From Ignavibacteriota bacterium (lineage in GTDB: Bacteria; Bacteroidota; Ignavibacteria; Tepidaquicellales; Tepidaquicellaceae), in assembly GCA_016218085.1 (NCBI GenBank), contig JACREY010000003.1:124001-188000 (forward strand): DNA of 64,000 bases, given 5' to 3'. Below, in pieces: positions 17,276-26,711 of this stretch; the stretch's first letter is position 1, and each line of letters begins with the position of its first letter. The notes below the pieces were generated by a model. That model was given only the letters and a program-made list of their open reading frames with translations, did no database searches and was not told the DNA's origin. The translations under genes and the position numbers were made by a program.

Positions 17276-18772
17276 ATGGAAATTAGTGCGGTTATTCTGG
17301 CGGCTTACATTATAGCTTTGACGATATTATTCGTATTTGCTTCACACGGATTTTCAATGAGCTATTTTTATTTCAAAACCTTCAAGAAAAGGACTCAAGA
17401 CCTTACTGAAGAAGAAATGAAAATCATCGATTATCCGGTAGTAACGATTCAGCTTCCTCTATACAATGAAAGATACGTTATAACAAGACTCATAGATTGC
17501 ACATTAAAACTCGATTATCCGAAAGAAAAACTGGAGATACAGATTCTCGACGATTCAACGGATGATACATCTGAAATTATAGATCACCACATTAAGCAGT
17601 ATCTGGAGCAGGGATATGACATCAAGCACATCCACCGTACTAACCGCGAAGGATTCAAGGCAGGGGCTCTGAAAGAAGGACTGAAAACCTGCAGAGGTGA
17701 ATTCGTGGCAATTTTCGATGCAGACTTTATCCCGAGAAAGAAATTCCTGAAGCGCACACTTCCGTATTTTTTCAGGGATGATAAAATTGCTCTTGTGCAG
17801 ACAAGATGGGAGCATATTAACCGTGAATATTCAATCCTGACAAAAGCGCAGGCAATAGCGCTTGACGGGCATTTTGTCATTGAGCAGGCAGTCAGAAACA
17901 GAGCAGGATTCTTTATTCAGTTTAATGGCACCGGAGGGATCTGGAGAAAACAGGCGATACTCGATTCGGGTAACTGGGAAGCAGATACACTTACGGAGGA
18001 CCTTGACCTTTCTTACCGGGCACAGATGAGAGGATGGAAGATTAAATACATTGTTAACTTCACTTCTCCGGCAGAACTTCCTGCGGAAATTAATTCCCTG
18101 AAGAACCAGCAGTTCAGATGGACAAAGGGAGCAATCGAAACTATGAAAAAGCTGTTTCCGAAAGTACTGAAATCAAAAATGCCGCTGAAGATGAAATTGC
18201 AGTCTTTTGTTCATCTTTGCAGTAACATAGCATACCCATTTATTCTGATTGCCGGAATACTAAACCTTCCCGTTACACTCATAAAGGAAGGAGGAGAATA
18301 TGACCCCGTTTTTAAATTTATGTCAATTTTTATTTTTGCGTTTGTAAGCTCTTTCATGTTTTATCTCTATTCCCAGAAAGATGTTTATGAAGACTGGCAA
18401 AAAAGGATTGTGCTATTTCCTGTGTTCATGACTGGAAGCATGGGGCTTTCTGTAAACAATACAAAAGCCGTTTTCGAAGGACTGATAAACAAGAAAAGTG
18501 AATTCGTCCGAACCCCGAAATTCAAGATCACGGACGATAAGCATACCTGGCAGGATAAAAAATACCTTACTAAAAAAATTCCGTTTACTACATACATAGA
18601 AGCAGTCTTATCGTTGTATTGCTTTACCGGTGTCGGGTTTTCAATATACTATGTTCAGATTGCCGCTCTTCCTTTTCAGATAATGTTTGCTCTTGGTTAC
18701 GGCCTTATTGCATATTTATCAATCAAGCAGGTTGTTACATATAACAGAACCATTAAAACTCAAAATAAGTAA
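17276..18772 (+). CDS. Cellulose-synthase-like GT2 membrane glycosyltransferase
   Basis: 498 residues. One N-terminal membrane helix (residues 5-27) is followed by a cytosolic GT-A domain, then about four C-terminal helices. The processive-type signature is complete: LDDSTDDTSEII, FDADFIP, TEDLDLSYRAQMRGW and QQFRW near residues 279-283 (D, DxD, TED, QxxRW). This is the layout of family 2 beta-glycan or glycolipid synthases such as CslA-like proteins. The sugar cannot be told. No BcsB/BcsC-like partners are nearby, so a short glycolipid product is as likely as a polymer. It lies 12 nt after lptE and overlaps the next start by one base. Confidence 0.87.
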   Translation: MEISAVILAAYIIALTILFVFASHGFSMSYFYFKTFKKRTQDLTEEEMKIIDYPVVTIQLPLYNERYVITRLIDCTLKLDYPKEKLEIQILDDSTDDTSEIIDHHIKQYLEQGYDIKHIHRTNREGFKAGALKEGLKTCRGEFVAIFDADFIPRKKFLKRTLPYFFRDDKIALVQTRWEHINREYSILTKAQAIALDGHFVIEQAVRNRAGFFIQFNGTGGIWRKQAILDSGNWEADTLTEDLDLSYRAQMRGWKIKYIVNFTSPAELPAEINSLKNQQFRWTKGAIETMKKLFPKVLKSKMPLKMKLQSFVHLCSNIAYPFILIAGILNLPVTLIKEGGEYDPVFKFMSIFIFAFVSSFMFYLYSQKDVYEDWQKRIVLFPVFMTGSMGLSVNNTKAVFEGLINKKSEFVRTPKFKITDDKHTWQDKKYLTKKIPFTTYIEAVLSLYCFTGVGFSIYYVQIAALPFQIMFALGYGLIAYLSIKQVVTYNRTIKTQNK

Positions 18773-19542
18773 TGAACAGTTTAGAAGAATACATTTCAAA
18801 TACAAAGGCAAAACTGAATGAGAATATTTTCTCTCCATTATTCATTAGGCTTGCAAACCTTTATTTTATAAATGAACAGTACGACGATTGCATAAATACC
18901 TGCACAATCGGGCTTCAGATATATCCTGATTATCTGACGGCAAAACTTCTTCTGCTAAAAGCACTGATCAGACTTGAATACATAAGCGAAGCAGAAAGGG
19001 TCTTCGCAGAAATCAAGGGTAAGATTCCGAGTAAAGATATTTACAAGCTTATTGAGAGAAGCCTGGCAGAAATCAGGGAAAAGCAAAGCCAGGAAAGAAT
19101 TTTCTATCCGAATAAAATCAACTCTACAATCGACTTCCAGTCTTATAAAAACAAGTTTGATGATATTAATAAAGACATTCAGAGTGTTTATTATATAGAT
19201 GAATATGTCGACCCTGATTTCAGATTCACAAAGGAAATGGAAAATGCATTCGGGGCATTCAGTAAAAACTACAGCACTTTTAAATTCGACTCGAATGAAA
19301 GTCATGTAATTAAAACAGAAACAAAACCGAAAAAAGAAAACGGTAACCAGAGTGCGGCAGGTTCATTTCTTTCTAAAATCAATATAATTACGGAAACAAT
19401 TGCCGATATATATGTAAAACAGGGATACCTTAAAGAGGCATTCGATGCATATAATCTTTTAATCGAAAAAAATCATCCAAATAAACGAAGAATACAGGAA
19501 AAGCTTTACGAACTGGAGCGCAACATGGTTAGCAGCAAATAA
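18772..19542 (+). CDS. TPR-repeat protein
   Basis: 256 residues, no signal peptide. TPR-like helical pairs are seen near residues 20-95 (LANLYFINEQYDDCINTCTIGL and the following KLLLLKALIRLEYISEAERVF) and again at the C-terminus (ADIYVKQGYLKEAFDAYNLL). A charged, less structured middle separates them. TPRs mediate protein contacts; the partner is unknown. Its ATG overlaps the stop of the GT2 by one base, so it may serve that enzyme. The gene ends 3 nt from the stop of the convergent rqcH gene. Confidence 0.8.
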   Translation: MNSLEEYISNTKAKLNENIFSPLFIRLANLYFINEQYDDCINTCTIGLQIYPDYLTAKLLLLKALIRLEYISEAERVFAEIKGKIPSKDIYKLIERSLAEIREKQSQERIFYPNKINSTIDFQSYKNKFDDINKDIQSVYYIDEYVDPDFRFTKEMENAFGAFSKNYSTFKFDSNESHVIKTETKPKKENGNQSAAGSFLSKINIITETIADIYVKQGYLKEAFDAYNLLIEKNHPNKRRIQEKLYELERNMVSSK

Positions 19543-19545
19543 TTT

Positions 19546-21126
19546 TTATATTATATTTTCCGGAAGCCCTGGTTTAACAAATAAAACTTTCTCTCTTTCC
19601 ATAATGACACTTCCTTCTTTAAAACCTTTTTTCTTTTTGACGTATTTCCGTTCGCAGTATGCGACCGGAACGCTCGACGCATTTCTGGCTTTGCTGTAAT
19701 ATGCAGCAATAGATGCTGCTGTTTCAATAATTTTTTTTTCGGGTGGATTTTTTTTGTCGGATATTTTCAATACGGTGTGCGAGCCGCTCGCACCGCGAAT
19801 GTGAAACCATAAATCATTCTGTGCGCTGTACCTTACCGTGAGCATATCATTGGATGCGCTGTCCTTACCAACCCATACTTCAAATTTATCGTTCAACCTG
19901 AACTTTCTGAAGCGGGAGGTTTCATCCTCTTTTGTAAGTTCCTTTTCTTTCATTTTATATACTTTTAAATCTTGATTGCTTTTTAATTCTTCTATTTCTT
20001 TCTTCAGCAATACAATTATGTTTTTCTGAACTTCGATTTTTTCTTTTAATAATTCAATAGAATTTTTCAGTCTTTTGTATTTTTCATAATACGAAGCTGC
20101 ATTTCCGGCAGGACTGAGTTCACGTTTTAATATAATAGCAATTTCATTTTCTGCGTCACCGTCGATTGTAATCTTATCATCCCCTTTTTTTGCAATATGC
20201 AGGTTCGATAGTATCAAATCTCCGTATGTCTTTAGCAGGTCTGCATTCCCGGCAGTTTCAAGCTGTTTGACGAGCGAATTATATTTTTTTTCGGCCGCTT
20301 TCAGTTGATTTTCTTTGCTGTTAATCACGCTCTTACGTAAATCTTCGCCCGAATGAATGCTGTAAAACATTTTCAAATATGCCTGTATCATATCGTTAAT
20401 GTTGTTATAAACTTTTGCTTCACAGTCACTCAGATGTTCGAATCTTGCAAGTGCAGTATAAAGATTTTTCCCGTCCGAATAGAGAATGTAATCCGGTTTC
20501 AAAAGTTTCTTTTCATATTCATTAATATATTTATCCAGGGATATTTTAATTTCACTGCTGCATTCCTCCGTACCTTTCAGATTTTTCAGGAAAAGAAATT
20601 CTTTCATTGGCAAGTCTCCGAAAGTTCTGCATTCCGAGCGAAAATATTCCTTAATATTCCCGTATTTTTTTCTTATATGTTCCTCTTTTCTTGCCACAAA
20701 TTCATTCAGAGTTCTTCCGATTAATTCTTTCTTATTCCGGAATGTATCAATTATTTTTCCGTCTGTTACAACCAGCAGATTGTTTTTCAGCCTGAAGAAG
20801 ACAAAGTATAAATCGATTCCGCCCGTAAGTGAAAATTGTACGATCCTGTCATTATTAAAAATATATATACCGGTAATTTTCAGCTCATACAATCCGGGCA
20901 TCAGGCTGAGTACATTACGTTTAGCTTTTTTGTAATCTTCTTTGAAAATTAAAAACGGTAGCTTATCTGAACAGGAAAATTCAAGAAATTTATCAGAAAA
21001 ATTATTTGAAAGATGAAAGACGAGTTTATCCTTTTCCTGCGTGAAGATATCTTTAATTAGATAACCGTTGATTTCCTTTTGAAGTAAAGATGAGACCTCT
21101 TTTAAAAGATAAAAATTGTCAAGCAA
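19546..21126 (-). CDS. rqcH: NFACT-family ribosome quality-control protein RqcH
   Basis: 526 residues. The N-terminal NFACT-N domain carries NNDRIVQF with D93-R94. These match the Asp-Arg pair (D97-R98) reported as needed for alanine tailing by Bacillus RqcH. A long coiled coil lies near residues 260-390, and a C-terminal NFACT-R domain reads DLWFHIRGASGSHTVLK, then ARNASSVPVAYCERKYVKK. RqcH binds stalled large ribosomal subunits and adds C-terminal Ala to the trapped chain; the older name is fibronectin-binding protein. The start is TTG, in an A/T hairpin (21113-21130) that could hinder initiation. It follows atpG by 8 nt, so it may share the ATP synthase transcript. Confidence 0.93.
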   Translation of the reverse strand: MLDNFYLLKEVSSLLQKEINGYLIKDIFTQEKDKLVFHLSNNFSDKFLEFSCSDKLPFLIFKEDYKKAKRNVLSLMPGLYELKITGIYIFNNDRIVQFSLTGGIDLYFVFFRLKNNLLVVTDGKIIDTFRNKKELIGRTLNEFVARKEEHIRKKYGNIKEYFRSECRTFGDLPMKEFLFLKNLKGTEECSSEIKISLDKYINEYEKKLLKPDYILYSDGKNLYTALARFEHLSDCEAKVYNNINDMIQAYLKMFYSIHSGEDLRKSVINSKENQLKAAEKKYNSLVKQLETAGNADLLKTYGDLILSNLHIAKKGDDKITIDGDAENEIAIILKRELSPAGNAASYYEKYKRLKNSIELLKEKIEVQKNIIVLLKKEIEELKSNQDLKVYKMKEKELTKEDETSRFRKFRLNDKFEVWVGKDSASNDMLTVRYSAQNDLWFHIRGASGSHTVLKISDKKNPPEKKIIETAASIAAYYSKARNASSVPVAYCERKYVKKKKGFKEGSVIMEREKVLFVKPGLPENII

Positions 21127-21134
21127 TTTTATTA

Positions 21135-21995
21135 TTATCCTTCTTTCAGCGCCTCTGCACCGCTGACGATTTCAAGAAGTTCTTTTGTTATTGATTCCTG
21201 ACGCGCCTTATTATAAAGCAGGTTCAGATATTTGATTAAGTCATCGGCATTCTTTGTCGCAAGCTCCATTGCCGTCATTCTGGCTCCAAGCTCTGCGGCA
21301 TTGGATTCAAGAAGAGTCTTCCAGAACTGCACACGAAGATGTTTCGGAACCAGCTCCCCGAGAATTTCCTCGGATGCAGGTTCGTAAATATAATCAGTCA
21401 GGTTTGCTCCGTTTAACTCTTCCGGTTTTGCAACGGGTAGAAACTGCTCCTTCCTTACTACCTGCTTTACAACTGATTTGAATTCATTATAAATGATTTC
21501 GACCAGGTCGAAATCCCCGTTCAGGTAACCCGTGACTATGTAATTTGCAATTTCATTCGAGATGCCGAGATTAAGATTGCTGAAAAGCTGTGTATAGCTT
21601 TTCACTACATTATATTTTCTTTTTGAGAAGAAATCGTTTCCTTTTTTTCCTACAGTAAGAATCGGAGTATCTTTCCCTGTTTCATCCAGGTAGTTCGAAG
21701 CATATTTAATGAGATTGGAGTTGAATGAACCGCACATTCCTCTGTCGCCGGATACAATTACAACAAGCCTTTTCTTTATTTCTCTTTCCTGCATCAAAGG
21801 ACTGGACAATTCTTCGGTTGCGGCAGTAAGATGGGAGAGAAGCTCTGCCATTTTGTATGCATACGGCCTTGTGGCAACGATCCTGTCCTGTGCTCTTTTC
21901 AGCTTTGTTGCAGAAATCATTTTCATAGCCTTTGTGATTTTCTGCGTGCTTTTAACTGCAGTTATCCTGTTCTTTATTTCTTTTAAAGTAGCCAA
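21135..21995 (-). CDS. atpG: ATP synthase F1 gamma subunit
   Basis: 286 residues, normal length. The N-terminus ATLKEIKNRITAVKSTQKITKAMKMISATKLKRAQ is the conserved first rotor helix. GDRGMCGSFNSN is the Rossmann-core signature, and the C-terminal helix ends ITKELLEIVSGAEAL. Gamma is the central rotor shaft. The start is TTG; the next Met lies well inside the conserved helix, so TTG must be used. It is the last F-type gene of the cluster; atpD and atpC do not follow. Confidence 0.97.
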   Translation of the reverse strand: MATLKEIKNRITAVKSTQKITKAMKMISATKLKRAQDRIVATRPYAYKMAELLSHLTAATEELSSPLMQEREIKKRLVVIVSGDRGMCGSFNSNLIKYASNYLDETGKDTPILTVGKKGNDFFSKRKYNVVKSYTQLFSNLNLGISNEIANYIVTGYLNGDFDLVEIIYNEFKSVVKQVVRKEQFLPVAKPEELNGANLTDYIYEPASEEILGELVPKHLRVQFWKTLLESNAAELGARMTAMELATKNADDLIKYLNLLYNKARQESITKELLEIVSGAEALKEG

Positions 21996-22020
21996 TCTCT
22001 AAGTAATATTTTAAGCGTTT

Positions 22021-22290
22021 TTAAGTTAATCCTTTTTCTTCCAGTTTTTTAACAACGTGCTTTTCAAGCTCGGCATAGCTTAGCGTGGTAGAGCGCGGCT
22101 GTGCCTGTATAATAGCATTTAATACCGAATCAGTCTCGTTGTTCAGGTAAAGGTTTACACAAAAGCTGAGCCTATTTCTGTCGTTGGGAACGGTGATAAT
22201 TTCATCCAGCTCATTTATTGCACTATAAAGTTTCTTTATATCTGCATCAGCATCAAAAAGATTTACTTCCGCAGGAGGTTTAGTGGTCAT
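22021..22290 (-). CDS. Unknown 89-residue protein inside the ATP synthase operon
   Basis: 89 residues, ATG start 8 nt after the atpA stop, ending 25 nt before atpG. There is no signal peptide and no membrane helix. A first segment (about 10-35) is acidic, with DADADIKKLYSAINELDE; a middle part is hydrophobic and strand-like (RLSFCVNLYLNNE); the C-terminus is a charged helix (YAELEKHVVKKLEEKGLT). I recognise no family. Fitting tightly between atpA and atpG in the same direction argues that it is a real gene, possibly a lineage-specific factor of the enzyme. That is inference only. Confidence 0.7.
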   Translation of the reverse strand: MTTKPPAEVNLFDADADIKKLYSAINELDEIITVPNDRNRLSFCVNLYLNNETDSVLNAIIQAQPRSTTLSYAELEKHVVKKLEEKGLT

Positions 22291-22298
22291 TGTTAAAA

Positions 22299-23819
22299 TT
22301 ATTTAATTGTAGTTTTAAATCTTTCGGTGAATTCTGATATAACTTTATTTAATCTTGCCGTTATGTCTTCAGTCAGTTCCTTCTTTATTTTTAAATCATC
22401 GAGAATATCCTTGTGCATATTTTCCATTTCTGACAGAAATTCGGATTCATATTTTGCAAGATTAGGCACCGGAATTTCATCGAGGTATCCTTTTGTTGCC
22501 GTGTATACAATCACTACCTGCTTTTCTATATCCATCGGTACATATTGTTTCTGCTTGAGAATCTGAACAAGTCTTTCACCTCTTCTTAACTGCTGAAGAG
22601 TAGCTTTGTCAAGGTCAGAACCGAATTTTGCAAATGCTTCCAGCTCACGGTACTGTGCCAGTTCGATTCTAAGCGTACCTGCAATTTTTTTCATAGCTTT
22701 AATCTGAGCGTTTCCGCCTACACGCGAAACCGAGATACCTACGTTAATAGCCGGCCTTACACCTGCATTGAAAAGATTTGGTTCAAGGTAAATCTGGCCG
22801 TCCGTTATGGATATTACGTTTGTCGGAATGTAAGCCGATACGTCACCTGCCTTGGTTTCGATAACGGGAAGGGCAGTTAAACTTCCACCGCCTAAATCAT
22901 CTGAAAGCTTCGAGGCTCTCTCGAGAAGTCTTGAATGCAGATAAAATACATCGCCGGGATAAGCTTCACGTCCCGGAGGTCTCCTGAGAAGTAAGGATAC
23001 TTCTCTGTATGCAGCTGCGTGTTTTGTCAAATCGTCATATACTACGAGTGCGTGTTTTCCCCTGTCGCGGAAATATTCGCCGAGGGTTGCACCCGAATAT
23101 GGAGAAATATAAAGCAATGGAGCGGGGTCTGATGCCGATGCCGCAATGATGGTTGTGTATTCCATTGCCCCTGCATCGTATAAGTTTTTATAAACCTGTG
23201 CTATTGTAGAGCCTTTCTGTCCGATTGCTACATAGATACAAAATACATCTTTTCCCTTCTGATTGATGATAGCATCTATTGCGATTGCTGTTTTACCTGT
23301 TTGCCTGTCTCCGATGATAAGCTCTCTCTGTCCGCGTCCGATAGGAATCATGGCATCAACTGCTTTAAGTCCTGTCTGCAACGGCTCTTTAACAGGCTGT
23401 CTCTGGATTACGCCAAGAGCTTTTCTTTCCATAGGAAGAAATACATCTGTTTTTATATCACCTTTTCCGTCTATAGGAATTCCGAGAGGATTGATAACCC
23501 TGCCAAGCATGGCTTCACCCGCAGGCATAGATGCAATTCTGCCGGTTCTCTTCACCTGGTCGCCTTCTTCTACAAGATGCGATTCACCGAAAAGGATACA
23601 ACCTACATTATCCTCTTCGAGGTTTAATGCAACTCCAATAACACCGTGTGGAAACTCGAGAAGTTCCGTTGCCATACATTTAGATAATCCGAATACCCTT
23701 GCTACTCCGTCACCAACCGATAATACGGTTCCGACATCATATACATCAACATCCCTTTCAAATCCGGAAATCTGCTGTAAAAGCATTTTGGAAACTTCAC
23801 CTGATTTAACATCAAACAT
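22299..23819 (-). CDS. atpA: ATP synthase F1 alpha subunit
   Basis: 506 residues, normal length. Walker A is GDRQTGKT (170-177). Other family marks are [21 protein letters not shown], the [31 protein letters not shown] region and the [19 protein letters not shown] segment. Alpha forms the F1 hexamer with beta and binds non-catalytic nucleotide. It is followed by the unknown 89-residue gene rather than directly by atpG. Confidence 0.98.
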   Translation of the reverse strand: MFDVKSGEVSKMLLQQISGFERDVDVYDVGTVLSVGDGVARVFGLSKCMATELLEFPHGVIGVALNLEEDNVGCILFGESHLVEEGDQVKRTGRIASMPAGEAMLGRVINPLGIPIDGKGDIKTDVFLPMERKALGVIQRQPVKEPLQTGLKAVDAMIPIGRGQRELIIGDRQTGKTAIAIDAIINQKGKDVFCIYVAIGQKGSTIAQVYKNLYDAGAMEYTTIIAASASDPAPLLYISPYSGATLGEYFRDRGKHALVVYDDLTKHAAAYREVSLLLRRPPGREAYPGDVFYLHSRLLERASKLSDDLGGGSLTALPVIETKAGDVSAYIPTNVISITDGQIYLEPNLFNAGVRPAINVGISVSRVGGNAQIKAMKKIAGTLRIELAQYRELEAFAKFGSDLDKATLQQLRRGERLVQILKQKQYVPMDIEKQVVIVYTATKGYLDEIPVPNLAKYESEFLSEMENMHKDILDDLKIKKELTEDITARLNKVISEFTERFKTTIK

Positions 23820-23865
23820 ATTATATTACTCCTATGATTATGCGGACTAGCCGCAAATATTAAAC

Positions 23866-24411
23866 TTATTTTATGTTTATATCTTTAAACTTGTTTCTTA
23901 AATTTTCAAGCTGTCTTTTTATACTTGCATCTACTACAACATCCTTCACCTTAATAGTAAATCCCCCGACAAGGGATTTATCCACCGAAAATTCCGGAAT
24001 GCTCTTCTTACCGGTGAATGCATTTATAGACTCTGCTAATTTTTTCTTTGCCTTCTCGTCGAGTTCCACTGCAGTCTTAATATCAGTTCTTATCTTCCCT
24101 TCCGCATCATTTTTCAGGTCAATGTAACCGTTTAAAATTTCTGCCAGAAGGTTCTCTCTTTTATTCTGTATTAATAACTTGATGAAATCAAAACTTAACG
24201 GCGAAATTTTCTTTTTGAATAATGATTCTAATACCTGAATCTTTTTATCCGAGCGTATTACGGGACTTTGAAAAAACAATTTAAGGTCTCTGCTCGATTT
24301 CAGCAGTCCTATCAAATTTTTCGAATCATCCGCAACTGCATCGAGCTTTTTTGCCGAATTGGCTGCCTGATACAATGCTAAAGAATATCTGCGTATGGCT
24401 TTTGATAACAT
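23866..24411 (-). CDS. atpH: ATP synthase delta subunit (OSCP)
   Basis: 181 residues. The N-terminal helical domain starts IRRYSLALYQAA. Near the C-terminus, VDKSLVGGFTIKVKDVVVDASIKRQLENL is the conserved segment of the delta/OSCP family. Delta joins the peripheral stalk (subunit b) to the top of F1. It lies between atpF and atpA in the usual order. Confidence 0.95.
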   Translation of the reverse strand: MLSKAIRRYSLALYQAANSAKKLDAVADDSKNLIGLLKSSRDLKLFFQSPVIRSDKKIQVLESLFKKKISPLSFDFIKLLIQNKRENLLAEILNGYIDLKNDAEGKIRTDIKTAVELDEKAKKKLAESINAFTGKKSIPEFSVDKSLVGGFTIKVKDVVVDASIKRQLENLRNKFKDINIK

Positions 24412-24426
24412 TAAATTAATACCGTA

Positions 24427-24990
24427 TTAATTTTTTGGAATTCGGTTTATAAAATCTTCTACAATCTTTTTTTGTTTCTTTTCGTCAAGCGTTTCATTGA
24501 GAATCTTCTCTGCAGCCTTTATTGCAAGGTCGGATATTTCTTCCTTTATCTGCTGAAGAGCAGTAATTTTTTGCTGTTCGATTTCCTGTTTTGCCTGGTC
24601 AACAATCTTTCTTGATTCTTCGTTGGCTTTATTCACAATATCGTCACGAAGTTTTACAGCCATTTCCCTGCCTTCATTTATGACTTTCTGGGCTGCCATA
24701 TTGGCTTCCGAAAGCGCTTTTTTATTTTGCTCTAATAATTCCTGTGCATCTTTGTTCTGCTTTTCGGCATTTTCAATCGACGTTTTGATTGAGTCTTCTC
24801 TGCTGTGCAATGCTTTAATCAGCGGACCCCAGGCTATTTTCTTGAGAAGGATTAATAGAAGGACAAATATTATTATCGTCCATATTATCAATCCGGGATT
24901 TACCGCTAGCAAAGAAGGTTTTTCGTGTCCGTCTCCGCTTAGTAAAAGAATGCAAAAATTATTTAGAAGCAATGAAATATGATAAATCAT
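24427..24990 (-). CDS. atpF: ATP synthase F0 subunit b
   Basis: 187 residues. A membrane helix at about 32-52 ([20 protein letters not shown]) is followed by [20 protein letters not shown] and a long Lys/Glu/Ala coiled coil to the end, the peripheral stalk. The first 25 residues ([17 protein letters not shown]) are unlike most b subunits and could be an extra leader. The true start might instead be a TTG a few codons in; no clear ribosome-binding site decides. No second b gene is present. Confidence 0.94.
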   Translation of the reverse strand: MIYHISLLLNNFCILLLSGDGHEKPSLLAVNPGLIIWTIIIFVLLLILLKKIAWGPLIKALHSREDSIKTSIENAEKQNKDAQELLEQNKKALSEANMAAQKVINEGREMAVKLRDDIVNKANEESRKIVDQAKQEIEQQKITALQQIKEEISDLAIKAAEKILNETLDEKKQKKIVEDFINRIPKN

Positions 24991-25031
24991 AGCTTATGTA
25001 ATTTTCAAAAAAATAATTAAATTCTTCAGTA

Positions 25032-25253
25032 TTAACTCTTGATTGCAAGAAGGATACAGATAACAAGTCCGAAAAGTGCAACACCTTCGATAAGAGCTGC
25101 TGCAATAATCATCGATGTTCTGATATCTCCGAGTGCAGTTGGGTTTCTTCCGCTTGCATCCATTGCCGCTGCGGCTATTTTACCGATACCAAAACCGGCT
25201 CCGATTACTACTAAGCCTGCTCCGATTCCTGCTGCTAAATAAGCTAAATCCAT
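25032..25253 (-). CDS. atpE: ATP synthase F0 subunit c
   Basis: 73 residues: two helices with the Gly-rich first helix (AAGIGAGLVVIGAGFGIG), the polar loop ASGRNP (33-38) and the ion-binding Glu at residue 56 in ALIEGVALFGLV. The Gln32/Glu65-Ser66-Thr-type ligands of sodium c rings are absent (EGVALF follows instead). This points to proton coupling. An AAGGAGAAA ribosome-binding site precedes the ATG. Confidence 0.97.
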   Translation of the reverse strand: MDLAYLAAGIGAGLVVIGAGFGIGKIAAAAMDASGRNPTALGDIRTSMIIAAALIEGVALFGLVICILLAIKS

Positions 25254-25303
25254 TAAATATTTCTCCTTAATTTATTTTTATAAAAAATTTATAAACTCTT
25301 TAA

Positions 25304-26206
25304 TTAATGCTCCTGATGCATTGCCATATTTATGAATATGGCTGATAGCATCGTGAATATATATGCCTGTAAAAGCGCTACGAAAATTTCAAGACAGTAT
25401 ATGAACAGCGCAAACGGAACTGCTATCACCGCTCCCGCCCATTTCATAATGAAAATCAAACCTATCAAAGATAATACTATTATCGAACCCGCAGTGATGT
25501 TTGCAAACAACCTCATCAATAGCGCAAACGGCTTCGTGAATAACCCGATAAACTCAACTATAATCATAATCGGCAGTACAAATGCCGGAACACCGTGCGG
25601 CACCAGTCCTTTAAAATATCCGAATATTCCGTTCTTCTTCATACCCATTATCTGTGTCGTGAAGAATGTAATTAATGCAAGCCCTGTAGTTACATTTATA
25701 TTTTTTGTCGGCTGTGCCATAAATGGTACCAGCCCTATGAAATTCGCAAATAAAATGAAAAAGAATACCGTCAGGAAAAACGGCAGTAGTTTAAGCCCTT
25801 CCTTTCCCATATTTGGAAGTACTATCTCATCTCGAATAAATACGACAATAACTTCAATAAAATTACCTACACTCTTCGGCACCCTGTTCTTCGTGTTAAT
25901 CGATACCGCCCTTAGAAGTACAAATATCAGTATCACTGAAGATACTACCATCATGAATAAACTCTTTGTAATGGAAAAATCTATTGTCATTCCTCCGATA
26001 TGTACGGGAGGAAACTTCGGCAGGGGCAGCTTTCCAAGAAAATAAAAATCTACGTAGTCGTGGTCAACTACCTTTTCGATAATATCAAAATTCTCTTTAC
26101 CTTCGCCATGCTCGCCTTCTTTCTTCGGCTCTTCTGCAAATGTGATTTTAGCCGTGAAAAGGAAAACCAGCAGTAATAAGTAAAGTATTTTCTTAATGTT
26201 CAACAA
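25304..26206 (-). CDS. atpB: ATP synthase F0 subunit a
   Basis: 300 residues, longer than the ~270 of E. coli because of a cleavable-looking signal peptide (1-24, ending ITFA) and an acidic, His-containing periplasmic segment. The functional Arg lies in LLMRLFANITAG (R232). NFIGLVPF and the last AYIFTMLSAIFI helix complete the family pattern. Subunit a forms the proton half-channels. The start is TTG, directly after the stop of the preceding gene with no gap. Confidence 0.96.
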   Translation of the reverse strand: MLNIKKILYLLLLVFLFTAKITFAEEPKKEGEHGEGKENFDIIEKVVDHDYVDFYFLGKLPLPKFPPVHIGGMTIDFSITKSLFMMVVSSVILIFVLLRAVSINTKNRVPKSVGNFIEVIVVFIRDEIVLPNMGKEGLKLLPFFLTVFFFILFANFIGLVPFMAQPTKNINVTTGLALITFFTTQIMGMKKNGIFGYFKGLVPHGVPAFVLPIMIIVEFIGLFTKPFALLMRLFANITAGSIIVLSLIGLIFIMKWAGAVIAVPFALFIYCLEIFVALLQAYIFTMLSAIFINMAMHQEH

Positions 26207-26602
26207 TTATCCTTTATTTTTATCTAAAACTTTATTCAATAAATATATTTCAAAACTGAGATATGCGAAATAAAACCCCAAAAGGGATAATATAAAATAA
26301 TTTTTTTGAAACTTAAAGACCGCAATTAGTACCAAAACAAGAATTATTATAACAAAAAGCCGTATTCCGATGCTTCCAAGCGAAAAAATTAAAAAAACTT
26401 TATTCGTCTTATCGAGTGAGAATACAAATATAAAACTCCCGATTGCGAAGTTAATAACACATATTAAAAATGATGAAAATATTTCAGGAAGTGGTACATT
26501 TAATCCTGATATCTTTACAAATCCATAAAAAATAATCCATAGTAAACTACTGATTATCAATATATTCCTAACAAATACCCGGCTAAATAAATTCCGCATC
26601 AA
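26207..26602 (-). CDS. Small four-helix membrane protein, AtpI-like
   Basis: 131 residues with four predicted helices and almost no other features (NILIISSLLWIIFYGFV, SFLICVINFAIGSFIFVF, GSIGIRLFVIIILVLVLI, YFILSLLGFYFAYLSFEIYLL). Size, topology and place directly before atpB match AtpI (ATP synthase protein I), which helps assemble the c ring in some bacteria. Sequence similarity is weak, so the name rests mainly on context. The start may be TTG at 26602 or the following ATG at 26599. Confidence 0.7.
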   Translation of the reverse strand: MMRNLFSRVFVRNILIISSLLWIIFYGFVKISGLNVPLPEIFSSFLICVINFAIGSFIFVFSLDKTNKVFLIFSLGSIGIRLFVIIILVLVLIAVFKFQKNYFILSLLGFYFAYLSFEIYLLNKVLDKNKG

Positions 26603-26671
26603 CCCGCTTTTTTGTGATTTATTTTGAAAAAAACTAAAAAATAAAACATATTACGTCAAATTTATTATAGA

Positions 26672-26711
26672 CCTTATAACCTTATAACCTTATAACCTTA
26701 TAACTTTATAA
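26672..26711. repeat. 8-bp tandem repeat after atpZ
   Basis: ccttataa is repeated four times exactly (26672-26703), then once with one change (26704-26711). The array overlaps the last codons and stop of atpZ and fills the gap to the AtpI-like gene. Length changes here would alter spacing or the AtpZ C-terminus. Confidence 0.85.

Noticed and set aside
23263-23850. 195-codon plus-strand frame over atpA
   Set aside because: It is antisense to a highly conserved gene, with no ribosome-binding site or recognisable protein.
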